Source of the DNA: Actinomadura physcomitrii
GTDB lineage: Bacteria; Actinomycetota; Actinomycetes; Streptosporangiales; Streptosporangiaceae
NCBI RefSeq assembly: GCF_008923205.2
Contig: NZ_WBMS02000009.1
Span: 145,638-209,637 of the forward strand
DNA: 64,000 nucleotides
Direction: 5' to 3'
Part shown: piece after piece, positions 9,148 through 16,668 of the stretch
How positions within the stretch are numbered: the first letter of the stretch is position 1
Layout of the letters: each line of letters begins with the position of its first letter
The notes under the pieces: generated by a model
Databases searched by the model: none
What the model saw: only the letters and a program-made list of their open reading frames with translations
Told to the model about the DNA's origin: nothing
Translations under genes and position numbers: made by a program

Positions 9148-9924
9148 CTAGCCGGCTTCCTCGCGGAGCTTGTCCTGGAGGAGCTGGAGGCCTTCCAGGC
9201 CGTCGACGGAGAGGGCGGCGAGCTCGTCCAGCGACATCAGCGGGCTGTTGCGCAGCGGCGGCTGCCAGCCGTTCTCGGTGTCGTAGCTGCGCAGCACCTT
9301 GGCGGGGACGCCGCCGATGACCGCGTGGTCGGGGAACTCGCCGCGGACGACCGCGCCGCCCGCGACGGCGACGTTCCGGCCGAGCCGGGTGCCCGGCAGG
9401 ATGATCGCGCCGGTGCCGATCCAGCAGCCGTCGCCGATGACCACCGGGTTGTTCTCCGGCCACTGCCGGCCGATCGGCACCGCGACGTCGCCGTAGGTGT
9501 GGTTCTGGTCGGTGATGTAGACGTTAGGGCCCGTGAAGACGTCGTTGCCGATCTCGATGGACTGGTGGCCGACGATGTGCGTGCCGCGGCCCAGCGAGCA
9601 GCTCGACCCGATCGTCACGATGACGTCCGGGCCGAGGTCGAGGCCCGGTACGAAGCCCGCCGAGATCGTCACGTGCGTGCCGACGAGCGTGTGGTCGCCG
9701 ATCGAGATCCACGGCTCGCCGTAGATCGCGCCGACCGGGAAGCCGATGCAGGCGCCCTCGCCGAGGTAGGCGAAGCGGCGCCGGCCGGGCGTGTGCGGGG
9801 TGATCTCGCCGTGCCGCTGGATCCACCGCCAGCCGGCGTGCACCGCCGTGTGCAGCCCGCGGCGGGCCCGGTCCCTGGCCCGGCCGGCCAGACGCTGCGC
9901 CATGGAGCGCGGATTCGGCGACAT
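9148..9924 (-). CDS. Left-handed beta-helix (hexapeptide repeat) acyltransferase
   Basis: A 258-residue protein of the LbetaH acetyl/acyltransferase family, which transfers an acyl group from CoA to a sugar or other hydroxyl acceptor. Hexapeptide repeats run from about residue 55 to 200 (ISIGDH, VTIGSS, IEIGND, VVIGDG). The catalytic-type His region is NHTYGD, and the end of the helix is GGVPAKVLRSY, a hallmark of maltose/galactoside-type acetyltransferases. A C-terminal acidic helical tail follows. The start is placed at MSPNPRSMAQRL; no strong ribosome-binding site precedes it, so MAQRL (9903) is possible. The acceptor is unknown. Confidence 0.8.
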   Translation of the reverse strand: MSPNPRSMAQRLAGRARDRARRGLHTAVHAGWRWIQRHGEITPHTPGRRRFAYLGEGACIGFPVGAIYGEPWISIGDHTLVGTHVTISAGFVPGLDLGPDVIVTIGSSCSLGRGTHIVGHQSIEIGNDVFTGPNVYITDQNHTYGDVAVPIGRQWPENNPVVIGDGCWIGTGAIILPGTRLGRNVAVAGGAVVRGEFPDHAVIGGVPAKVLRSYDTENGWQPPLRNSPLMSLDELAALSVDGLEGLQLLQDKLREEAG

Positions 9925-10049
9925 GGCGTTCACCGTACCGGTTGGTAGTAAACGGGGGAACGCGAGGACCGGATCACGTGCGGCCGCATGCCGCGGGGCC
10001 CGGCCGGCGGACGGCACGGGCCCCGCGTTCGCGCGGACGGCGCGGACGG

Positions 10050-10526
10050 TCAGTGCGGCGAGTGCACCTGCCCGTCGACGTCGGAACCGGAGACGGTCAT
10101 CGAGTCGGCCGACACGGCCTCCCCCTGCTCCCCGGAACTTCCGGCCATGTCGCGCATGGCGTCGCGCTTGGTCAGCGCGATGCCGGCGATGCCGGCGGCC
10201 GCCACCATGCCCATCATCGCCATCATGGCGCCGCGCCGCGGCCTGTCCTTCGGCGGCTCCACCCGCTGGGCGACGTCACCGAGGAACGCGCTCACCCGCG
10301 GGGCGAGCCCGGTCTCCACGTACCGGGCCGCCATCCGCAGCCGCGGCGCGCTCCAGCCGCGCATGACCATCAGCTGGTCCTGGGCGGCCGGCATCATCCG
10401 CTCCGCCATGGCCGAGGCGCCCTCCTGGGCGCGTCCGGCGCCCTGGCGGGCCGCTTCCTGAACGCGGCCGAGCCGCGAGAGCACCACGTCCTGCGGCTTC
10501 CGGCGGATACTAATCATTAGGGACAC
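10050..10526 (-). CDS. DUF5324-like single-pass membrane protein
   Basis: A 158-residue protein with an N-terminal basic/amphipathic half rich in Ala, Arg and Gln and one central transmembrane helix (AMMAMMGMVAAAGIAGIAL, about residues 98-117). A Ser/Asp-rich polar tail follows. The GTG start has GGGAGG five bases upstream. Its divergent position before a cyclophilin and rhomboid gene, in the run that leads to crgA and pknB, matches the place of DUF5324 proteins in other filamentous actinomycetes as I recall it. Function is unknown; an envelope role is only inferred from context. Confidence 0.65.
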   Translation of the reverse strand: MSLMISIRRKPQDVVLSRLGRVQEAARQGAGRAQEGASAMAERMMPAAQDQLMVMRGWSAPRLRMAARYVETGLAPRVSAFLGDVAQRVEPPKDRPRRGAMMAMMGMVAAAGIAGIALTKRDAMRDMAGSSGEQGEAVSADSMTVSGSDVDGQVHSPH

Positions 10527-10686
10527 GCTAACCTCCCTGTTTGCGAGGTCCTGTCAGGCAGCCTTCCCGAGTGCCGGGAGGTAAACCCGTCGTGCGCGAT
10601 CGGATGGTCACGCACCGTGACGGATCCGGGCCTGGCCGGGACCCGAGCGAACGCACACAGATCCACTCCACGAGGAGGCGGCCAGC

Positions 10687-11214
10687 GTGGCCAACGAGAC
10701 CTTCGCGACGCTCACCACGTCGCTCGGCAAGATCGTGATCCAGCTGTACCCGGAGCAGGCGCCGGAGACGGTGGCGAACTTCACCGAGCTGGCGGAGGGC
10801 AAGCGCGTCTGGACCGACCCGAGCACCGGGGCGAAGTCCGAGACGCCGCTGTACAACGGGACGATCTTCCACCGCGTCATCCCCGGCTTCATGATCCAGG
10901 GCGGGGACCCGCTGGGCACCGGCACCGGCGGCCCCGGCTACGAGTTCAAGGACGAGTTCCACCCGGACCTGAAGTTCAACAAGCCGTACCTGCTGGCGAT
11001 GGCGAACGCCGGGCCCGGCACGAACGGCTCGCAGTTCTTCATCACCACCGACAACATCGGCCAGGTGCAGCACCTGACCGGCCGGCACACCATCTTCGGC
11101 AAGGTGATCGAGGGCACCGACGTCGTCGACAGGATCAGCAACGTCCCGACCGGCAGGATGGACCGTCCCAAGGAGGACGTCGTCATCCAGTCGGTGACGA
11201 TCGAGCGGCGTTAG
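10687..11214 (+). CDS. ppiA: Cyclophilin-type peptidyl-prolyl cis-trans isomerase
   Basis: A 175-residue cytosolic cyclophilin catalysing cis-trans isomerisation of X-Pro bonds. The active-site signature is FHRVIPGFMIQGGDP (about residues 60-74), followed by LLAMANAGPGTNGSQFFIT and the H-T-IFGKV motif. No signal peptide is present. The GTG start is preceded by GAGGAGG. It is a stand-alone housekeeping gene diverging from the DUF5324-like gene. Confidence 0.93.
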   Translation: MANETFATLTTSLGKIVIQLYPEQAPETVANFTELAEGKRVWTDPSTGAKSETPLYNGTIFHRVIPGFMIQGGDPLGTGTGGPGYEFKDEFHPDLKFNKPYLLAMANAGPGTNGSQFFITTDNIGQVQHLTGRHTIFGKVIEGTDVVDRISNVPTGRMDRPKEDVVIQSVTIERR

Positions 11215-11222
11215 TCGTTTTA

Positions 11223-11256
11223 CTGGGTGAGACCCAGCGCCGGGTGACACCCAGCG
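11223..11256. repeat. Tandem 15-bp direct repeat with internal hairpins
   Basis: GGGTGA(g/c)ACCCAGCG occurs at 11225-11239 and again at 11242-11256. Each copy folds into a short hairpin (CTGGGT/ACCCAG, GGGT/ACCC). It lies just after the cyclophilin stop and before the rhomboid gene, so it may be a weak terminator or a double operator. Confidence 0.5.
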
Positions 11257-11275
11257 ACGGCCCGACGGAGACCGG

Positions 11276-12160
11276 ATGAGCACAGAACAGAGCCCCGCGC
11301 CCGAGACCTCGGTGCCGACCTGCTACCGGCACCCGGGGCGGGAGAGCCATGTCCGCTGCACGCGGTGCGACCGCTACATCTGCCCCGACTGCATGCGGGA
11401 CGCGGCGGTCGGGCACCAGTGCGTCGAGTGCGTCGCCGGCGGGAACCGCGGCGCGCGCAGTGCCGCCCCGCGAACGGTGCTGGGCGCGCGCGGTCCGGTG
11501 TCGGCGGTGCCGGTCGTCACGTACTCGCTGATCGGCCTGTGCATCGCGGTGTACCTGGCCGAGCTGGCGTCGACGCGGGTCGTCACCGACTTCATGATGC
11601 TGGGCCGCTGGGTGCAGCCGGACGGGGAGGTCATCGGGGTCGCCGGGGGCCAGTGGTACCGGCTGGTCACGACGATGTTCCTGCACGAGCGCGGGGGGTC
11701 GCTGGGCTTCACCCACATCCTGTTCAACATGTGGGCGCTGTACGCGGTGGGGCCGGCGCTCGAGCAGGTGCTCGGCCGGTGGCGCTACCTGGCGCTGTAC
11801 CTGCTGTCGGGACTCGGCGGCTCGGTGCTGCTGTACCTGGTCGACCCGAGCGGCGCGGCGGTGGGGGCGTCCGGCGCCATCTTCGGCCTGTTCGGGGCGT
11901 ACTTCGTGATCGGCCGCCGGCTGGGCGCGCCCGCCGGCCCGATCGTGTTCCTGCTGGTGATCAACCTGGTGATCACCTTCTCGGTGAAGGGGATCTCCTG
12001 GGAGGGGCACGTCGGCGGGCTCGTCGTCGGCGCGCTGATCGCGCTGGCGTACGCGTACGCGCCGGCGGCGCAGCGGCGGCTGTTCCACCTCGGGATGCCG
12101 GTGCTCACACTCCTGGCGCTGGCGGCCCTGGTGACGGCGAAGACGCTCGCGCTGACCTGA
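11276..12160 (+). CDS. Rhomboid family intramembrane serine protease with N-terminal zinc-binding box
   Basis: A 294-residue membrane protease that cleaves transmembrane substrates within the bilayer. Residues 15-52 carry a B-box-like cysteine/histidine cluster (CYRHPGRESHVRCTRCDRYIC, then CVEC) expected to bind zinc in the cytosol. The rhomboid core follows: HILFNMWAL (oxyanion-side Asn), GASGAIFG with the nucleophilic Ser at about residue 203, and GHVGG with the catalytic His. Six to seven helices are visible. The ATG is preceded by GGAG. Substrates are unknown; the position beside crgA and pknB is the usual actinobacterial one. Confidence 0.9.
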   Translation: MSTEQSPAPETSVPTCYRHPGRESHVRCTRCDRYICPDCMRDAAVGHQCVECVAGGNRGARSAAPRTVLGARGPVSAVPVVTYSLIGLCIAVYLAELASTRVVTDFMMLGRWVQPDGEVIGVAGGQWYRLVTTMFLHERGGSLGFTHILFNMWALYAVGPALEQVLGRWRYLALYLLSGLGGSVLLYLVDPSGAAVGASGAIFGLFGAYFVIGRRLGAPAGPIVFLLVINLVITFSVKGISWEGHVGGLVVGALIALAYAYAPAAQRRLFHLGMPVLTLLALAALVTAKTLALT

Positions 12161-12187
12161 GGGCCGCGGGACGGTTCCCGGACGCGC

Positions 12188-12228
12188 GGAAGCCGCCCGT
12201 GCCCCTCGGGGGTGCGGGCGGCTCTTCC
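12188..12228. terminator. Terminator between rhomboid and crgA
   Basis: GCCGCCCG (12192-12199) pairs with CGGGCGGC (12215-12222), with GGAA/TTCC extending the stem and CCCC/GGGG inside the loop. It lies after the rhomboid stop and before the convergent crgA stop. Confidence 0.65.
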
Positions 12229-12270
12229 GTGGACGGCTCCGGCCCCTCGAAGACCGTTCGGTACCCGGCC

Positions 12271-12321
12271 TGTGGAAAACCTGGGGAAAGTCAGGGCCAG
12301 AGATCCCCAGCCTGTGGATAA
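12271..12321. other. DnaA-box-like pair
   Basis: TGTGGAAAA at 12271-12279 and TGTGGATAA at 12313-12321 lie in the same orientation. TGTGGATAA is the perfect complement of the consensus TTATCCACA. They sit in the non-coding gap between the convergent rhomboid and crgA genes. Such AT-containing nonamers are rare in sequence of this composition. Confidence 0.5.
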
Positions 12322-12365
12322 CTTTCGTGGATTGGTGCGCCGCGAAAGCGGGTATTGCGACCGGA

Positions 12366-12623
12366 TCAGCGCCAGCGCGTCGACAGCACCACGCCCAGGA
12401 TGATCGCCACGAAGCCGATCCCCAGGTTCCAGTTGTGCAGGTCGGACATGAACGGCACGTCCGTGCCGGTGCTGGCCGTCACGTAGAAGACCGCGATCCA
12501 GGCCAGCCCGATCAGCCACAGCGCGACCATCGTCGGGACCAGCCAGCGCGGGCTGACCTCCGGCGCCTTCGACTTCTGCGGGGGCGTGTAGACGGCCTTC
12601 TTGCGCACTTTGGACTTGGCCAC
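12366..12623 (-). CDS. crgA: Cell division protein CrgA
   Basis: An 85-residue membrane protein of the CrgA family. A basic N-terminus (MAKSKVRKKAVYTPP) is followed by two transmembrane helices (about residues 29-49 and 66-82) with the conserved polar link around FMSDLHNWNLGIGF. CrgA is known to act at the septum with FtsZ, FtsI and PbpA-type proteins, and in streptomycetes it delays sporulation septation. The gene starts with GTG. It is transcribed away from DUF881, as in related chromosomes. Confidence 0.93.
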   Translation of the reverse strand: MAKSKVRKKAVYTPPQKSKAPEVSPRWLVPTMVALWLIGLAWIAVFYVTASTGTDVPFMSDLHNWNLGIGFVAIILGVVLSTRWR

Positions 12624-12732
12624 GGTGGGATCGTTCTCCTCGAGCGCCCGGCGGCCGGAGCGCCGGACCGCGCATGGGTGGTTTGTCGGTTAGCGTAGTC
12701 GCTGGTGAGCACTGTCTGATGAGCAGTTCTGG

Positions 12733-13488
12733 ATGATGAGGGTACGGCGTTCGGCGTGGGGAAGCATCATCCCAGCTCTCACGCTCCTCGCGGGCACCCT
12801 GTTCGCGGCGAGCGCGAGCACGGCCCGCGGCACCAGCCTGCGCGACGAGGGCCGCACCCGCGTCACCGACCTCATCGGTGACGAGCAGCGCGCCCACCGC
12901 CGCGAACGCGACCGCTACCAGCGGCTCCGCCGCGACGTCGACGCCCTCTCCCGCGCCGCCGGACGCACCGACGCCCGCGTCGAGCAGGCCCAGGGCGACG
13001 CCGACCGGCTCGCCCCCGCCGCCGGCTTCACCCCCTACACCGGCCCCGCCGTCCGGGTGTCCCTGGACGACGCGCCGCAGCCGTCCGGAGCCCTCCCCAC
13101 CGGCGTCCGCCCCGACGACCTCGTCGTCCACCAGAGCGACGTCCAGGCCGTCGTGAACGCGCTCTGGGCCGGCGGCGCCCGCGCCATGCAGATCATGGAC
13201 CAGCGGGTGATCGCCACCAGCGCCGTCCGCTGCGTCGGCAACACCCTCATCCTCCAGGGCGTCGTGTACTCGCCGCCCTTCCGGATCACCGCCGCCGGCG
13301 ACCCCGCCCGCCTCCGCGCCGCCCTCGCCGCGTCCCCCGACATCGCCGTCTACCGCAAGTACGTCCGCGCCTACGGCCTCGGCTACTCCGTGCGCACCCT
13401 CGCCCGCGCCGTCCTGCCCGCCTCGGACACCAACACGACCATGAAGCACGCTACGGTGCCGACGGAGGCGCCGGGAGGCGCGCACTGA
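12733..13488 (+). CDS. DUF881 family envelope protein
   Basis: A 251-residue protein with one N-terminal membrane anchor (about residues 10-27) and then a basic coiled-coil-like segment rich in Arg, Glu and Asp (about 48-85). The rest is an alpha/beta extracytoplasmic domain with the family's conserved LVVHQSDVQAVVNALWAGGA and QGVVYSPPFRI segments. DUF881 proteins occur next to crgA in many actinobacteria, but their activity is not known. Two in-frame ATG codons are available at 12733 and 12736. The sortase gene follows 22 bp after the stop. Confidence 0.85.
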   Translation: MMRVRRSAWGSIIPALTLLAGTLFAASASTARGTSLRDEGRTRVTDLIGDEQRAHRRERDRYQRLRRDVDALSRAAGRTDARVEQAQGDADRLAPAAGFTPYTGPAVRVSLDDAPQPSGALPTGVRPDDLVVHQSDVQAVVNALWAGGARAMQIMDQRVIATSAVRCVGNTLILQGVVYSPPFRITAAGDPARLRAALAASPDIAVYRKYVRAYGLGYSVRTLARAVLPASDTNTTMKHATVPTEAPGGAH

Positions 13489-13510
13489 GCCTCGGGAAAG
13501 GGGACGCGCG

Positions 13511-14161
13511 GTGCGGTTGGTGATCCGTGGGCTCGGCGAGCTGTGCATCACCGCGGGCGTCATCGTGATGCTGTTCGTCACCTACGAGCTGTGGGGCACC
13601 GGCCAGTACACCAGCGCCCAGCAGGACAGACTCGGCAAGCAGCTCCTGAAGTCCTGGCAGGCGCCCAAGGTCACCACCGAGAAGGTGCGGCTCGGCAACG
13701 GCCTCGCGATGATCCGCATCCCGAAGTTCGGCAGGAAGTACCACTATGTGATCATCGAGGGCGTCAGCGTCCCCGACCTGCGTAAAGGGCCCGGCCACTA
13801 CCCCGGCACCGCCCTGCCCGGCCAGGTCGGCAACTTCGTCGTCTCCGGCCACCGGACGACCTACTCCGCTCCCTTCAACAAGCTCGGCGACCTCGACCGC
13901 GGCGACGAGATCCTCATCGACACCCGCGACGACCAGTACGTCTACAAGGTCACCGACCGCAGGATCGTCAAGCCCACCGAGGTCGACGTCACCGCCCCCG
14001 TCCCGTTCCACCCTGGCCGCAGGCCCACCGGACGGATGATCACCCTCACCACCTGCCACCCGAAGTACTCCGCCGCCAAGCGGATGATCATCTTTGGGGA
14101 GCTCGCGTCCGCCGTGCGCCGCGTCAAGCCCGGCGTCCCGACCACCGCCGCCGGAAGGTAG
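13511..14161 (+). CDS. Class E sortase
   Basis: A 216-residue transpeptidase anchored by an N-terminal helix (about residues 5-25). Sortases cut a C-terminal sorting motif and join proteins to lipid II. The catalytic residues are visible: His in SGHRTTYSAPF, Cys in LTTCHPKYSA and Arg in AKRMI. The segment around the Cys matches class E enzymes, which favour LAXTG-type signals. The GTG start has AAAGGGG upstream. It is probably co-transcribed with DUF881 and the following 63-residue membrane protein. No substrate with a sorting signal is seen in the window. Confidence 0.88.
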   Translation: MRLVIRGLGELCITAGVIVMLFVTYELWGTGQYTSAQQDRLGKQLLKSWQAPKVTTEKVRLGNGLAMIRIPKFGRKYHYVIIEGVSVPDLRKGPGHYPGTALPGQVGNFVVSGHRTTYSAPFNKLGDLDRGDEILIDTRDDQYVYKVTDRRIVKPTEVDVTAPVPFHPGRRPTGRMITLTTCHPKYSAAKRMIIFGELASAVRRVKPGVPTTAAGR

Positions 14162-14169
14162 GAGAGACC

Positions 14170-14361
14170 ATGTACGCCTGGATCTGGCGCCACCTCCCCG
14201 GCACCTGGCCCGCCAAGACCGGCATCGCCCTCGCCATCGTCGCCGCCGTCGCCGCCGTCCTCTGGTGGGGCGTGTTCCCCTGGATCGAACCCAAGGTCCA
14301 GATCGACCACGGCGTCGTCGACGGGACCCCCACCCCCACGAGCCCCTCGAAACCCGGCTGA
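14170..14361 (+). CDS. Small single-pass membrane protein
   Basis: A 63-residue protein with one transmembrane helix (IALAIVAAVAAVLWWGVFPWI, about residues 19-39) and a short Thr/Pro/Ser-rich exterior tail. The ATG has GGAGAG seven bases upstream and lies 8 bp after the sortase stop. Small proteins of this form sit between the sortase and pknB in other actinomycetes. Function is unknown. Confidence 0.75.
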   Translation: MYAWIWRHLPGTWPAKTGIALAIVAAVAAVLWWGVFPWIEPKVQIDHGVVDGTPTPTSPSKPG

Positions 14362-14458
14362 CCTGCGCGTTCGCTGCCCGGCGCGGATCGCGCCGGAATC
14401 GTGAGAAAAATTCGGTTGAAACCCGTAACGTCCGAGACGCCCCACACGAAGACCTATC

Positions 14459-14497
14459 GAGGGCTTCCGCCATTGCCCCCGAGTGGCGGAAGCCCTC
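14459..14497. terminator. Terminator, 14-bp perfect stem
   Basis: GAGGGCTTCCGCCA pairs perfectly with TGGCGGAAGCCCTC across an 11-base loop. TCGTTTGCTTT follows. It ends the DUF881-sortase-small protein transcript. Confidence 0.85.
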
Positions 14498-14786
14498 TCG
14501 TTTGCTTTGCATTGCCCTTGGCGTCAGGCGCTGGGGCGCCTTCCTTCGGCGGGCAATGCGTGCGATCGCTGCATCGCTCCCGACTCGCCCTGGGCGCTCG
14601 CTGCGCGATCAGATCCTTGCTTCGCTCGAATCTGGCTTCGCACGCGATCGCAACGTGCCGGTCCTAGCATCCTTGGCTTACGGACGATCTTCTGCCGCTC
14701 TGCGAGGGTGCGCCCTGCTTGCTGAGCTTGCTGCGCGCGTGCTGGCCCTCACAGAGGGTGGGCTCGCTTCGCTCGCCCCCTTGACC
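14498..14786. other. Structured intergenic segment between two terminators
   Basis: This gap has no convincing gene on either strand and visibly lower GC than its neighbours. It contains an inverted repeat GCATTGCCC (14509-14517) / GGGCAATGC (14551-14559) enclosing a smaller hairpin GGCGC/GCGCC. GCGATCGC and CTTCGCTCG words recur, and there is an extended run of CGCT/GCTT words. It could be a structured RNA; no known family is recognised. Confidence 0.35.
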
Positions 14787-14825
14787 GTTGAAGGGCCCGT
14801 CCCCTGGGGGGACGGGCCCTTCAAC
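14787..14825. terminator. Terminator of the pknB operon, 18-bp perfect stem
   Basis: GTTGAAGGGCCCGTCCCC pairs with GGGGACGGGCCCTTCAAC across a three-base loop, 15 bases past the pknB stop on the minus strand. It is one of the strongest hairpins in the window and could also stop rightward transcription. Confidence 0.85.
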
Positions 14826-14840
14826 AGTCGTTGTTCTTGG

Positions 14841-16646
14841 TCAGTGGCCGCCGAAGTTGGGCCACTGGGGGCCTCCGGTGGTCGGGGTGTTCGTCGGGGT
14901 CTGGGTCGGCGAGGGCTGCGCCGCGACGAAGATGGTCACCGTGTCGCCGGGCGCCACCGTCGCGTCCTGGCCGGGCGACTGGTCGTAGACGAAGCCCGTC
15001 GCCACCTGCTTGTCCGGCGGCGGCGTGCCCTCCTGCACCTTGCACTCCAGGCCGAGGCTCTGCAGCTTGGCGCAGGCGGCCCGCTTGCTGCTGTTGAACA
15101 GTGGCGGGACCTTCAGGTTGCTCGGGCCGTTGGAGACGACGATGGTCACCGTCGAATGCGGCTTCACCTGCGAGCCGGCCGTCGGGTCGGTGCTGATCAC
15201 GCTGAGCCGCGGGACGCTGTCGCTGGTCTGCACCGACTTTCGGACCTTGAAGCCCTTCTCCTCCAGCAGGTTCTTGGCGACCGAGTAGGGCTTGTTGGTC
15301 ACGTCCGGCACCTCGACCTTCGGCACCGGCTTCGGGCCCTTGGAGACGAGGAGGACGACCGACGCGCCCTTGTCCAGGTTCGACCCCGGCTTCGGCGTCG
15401 AGGTGATCACCGAGCCCTTGTCGACGTCGTCGCTGTAGTCGGTCTGCGGCGTGCCGACCTTGAAGCCGAGCTTGGTGAGCTGCGCCGACGCGGTCTTCGC
15501 GTCCTGGCCGACGATCGAGGTCGGGACGGCGACCTTGTCGTCGCCGCCGCCCCCGCCGCCGCTCATCATCCAGCCGATCAGCGCGGCGCCGCCGATGAAG
15601 ACCACGGCGAGCGCGATCCACAGCGCCGCCTTCTTGCCGCCGCCGCGTTGCTCGTAATCCTCGTCGTAGTGGACGGGCGGCAGCGGGTAGTCGTCCGCCG
15701 GCCGCTGCACCTGCGTGTGCGCGCCGCCCGGGTACCCGCCCATGACCTGCGTGCCCTGCGGCTGCCCGCCCATGAGCATGGTGGACGCCGCCGTCGAGGC
15801 CACCGGCTGGCCCTGCAGCACGCGCTGGATCTCCTGCCGGAACTCCGTCGCGTTCTGGTAGCGGTGGTCGGGGTCCTTCGCCATCGCCTTCAGGACGATC
15901 GCGTCCGCCCACTGAGGGATGTTCGCGTCGACCTGCGACGGCGGGACCGGCTCCTCCCGGACGTGCTGGTAGGCGATCGCGACCGGCGAGTCGCCCGTGA
16001 ACGGCGGGCGGCCGGTGAGCAGCTCGTACAGCACGCAGCCGGTGGAGTAGATGTCGCTGCGGGCGTCGACGCGCTTGGCCTGCGCCTGCTCCGGCGACAG
16101 GTACTGGGCGGTGCCGATCACCTGCGCGGTCTGCGTCATCGTGGCGGCCGAGTCGGCCATGGCCCGGGCGATGCCGAAGTCCATGACCTTGACCTCGTGC
16201 TGCCGGGTGAGCATCACGTTCGCCGGTTTGATGTCGCGGTGCACGATCCCGCCGCGGTGGCTGTAGTCCAGCGCGCGCAGGATCCCGTCGGTGATCTCCA
16301 GTGCCTTCTCGGGGAGCAGCGCGCGGTTCTCCCGCAGCAGGTCGCGCAGCGTGCTCCCGTCGACGTACTCCATCACGATGTAGGGGATCGGGGTGTCGCC
16401 GATCATGTCCTCGCCGGTGTCGTACACGGCGATGACGGAGGGGTGGTTCAGCGACGCGGCCGACTGGGCCTCGCGCCGGAACCGGGCCTGGAACGTGGGG
16501 TCGCGCGCCAGGTCGGAGCGCAGTGTCTTGACCGCGACCACCCGATCCAGCCGCAGGTCACGGGCACGGTAGACCTCGGCCATGCCGCCGCGCCCGATCA
16601 CCGTGTCGAGCTCGTAGCGGCCGCCGAGCAGCCGAGGTTGACTCAT
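14841..16646 (-). CDS. pknB: Ser/Thr protein kinase PknB with PASTA domains
   Basis: A 601-residue receptor kinase controlling peptidoglycan synthesis. The kinase domain (about 11-275) has GRGGMAEVY, AVKTL (catalytic Lys), HRDIKPAN, DFG and an activation loop with Thr residues ahead of GTAQYLSPEQ. A juxtamembrane Pro/Gly-rich linker precedes a transmembrane helix (about 343-363). The outside portion has three PASTA repeats (starting near VPTSIVGQ, VPDVTNKP and VPPLFNSS), one fewer than the four common in mycobacterial PknB, and a Thr/Pro tail. PASTA repeats bind muropeptides. It is the last gene of the operon, 22 bp after the second kinase. Confidence 0.95.
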   Translation of the reverse strand: MSQPRLLGGRYELDTVIGRGGMAEVYRARDLRLDRVVAVKTLRSDLARDPTFQARFRREAQSAASLNHPSVIAVYDTGEDMIGDTPIPYIVMEYVDGSTLRDLLRENRALLPEKALEITDGILRALDYSHRGGIVHRDIKPANVMLTRQHEVKVMDFGIARAMADSAATMTQTAQVIGTAQYLSPEQAQAKRVDARSDIYSTGCVLYELLTGRPPFTGDSPVAIAYQHVREEPVPPSQVDANIPQWADAIVLKAMAKDPDHRYQNATEFRQEIQRVLQGQPVASTAASTMLMGGQPQGTQVMGGYPGGAHTQVQRPADDYPLPPVHYDEDYEQRGGGKKAALWIALAVVFIGGAALIGWMMSGGGGGGDDKVAVPTSIVGQDAKTASAQLTKLGFKVGTPQTDYSDDVDKGSVITSTPKPGSNLDKGASVVLLVSKGPKPVPKVEVPDVTNKPYSVAKNLLEEKGFKVRKSVQTSDSVPRLSVISTDPTAGSQVKPHSTVTIVVSNGPSNLKVPPLFNSSKRAACAKLQSLGLECKVQEGTPPPDKQVATGFVYDQSPGQDATVAPGDTVTIFVAAQPSPTQTPTNTPTTGGPQWPNFGGH

Positions 16647-16668
16647 ATGTGCACTTTCCCTCGTACGT

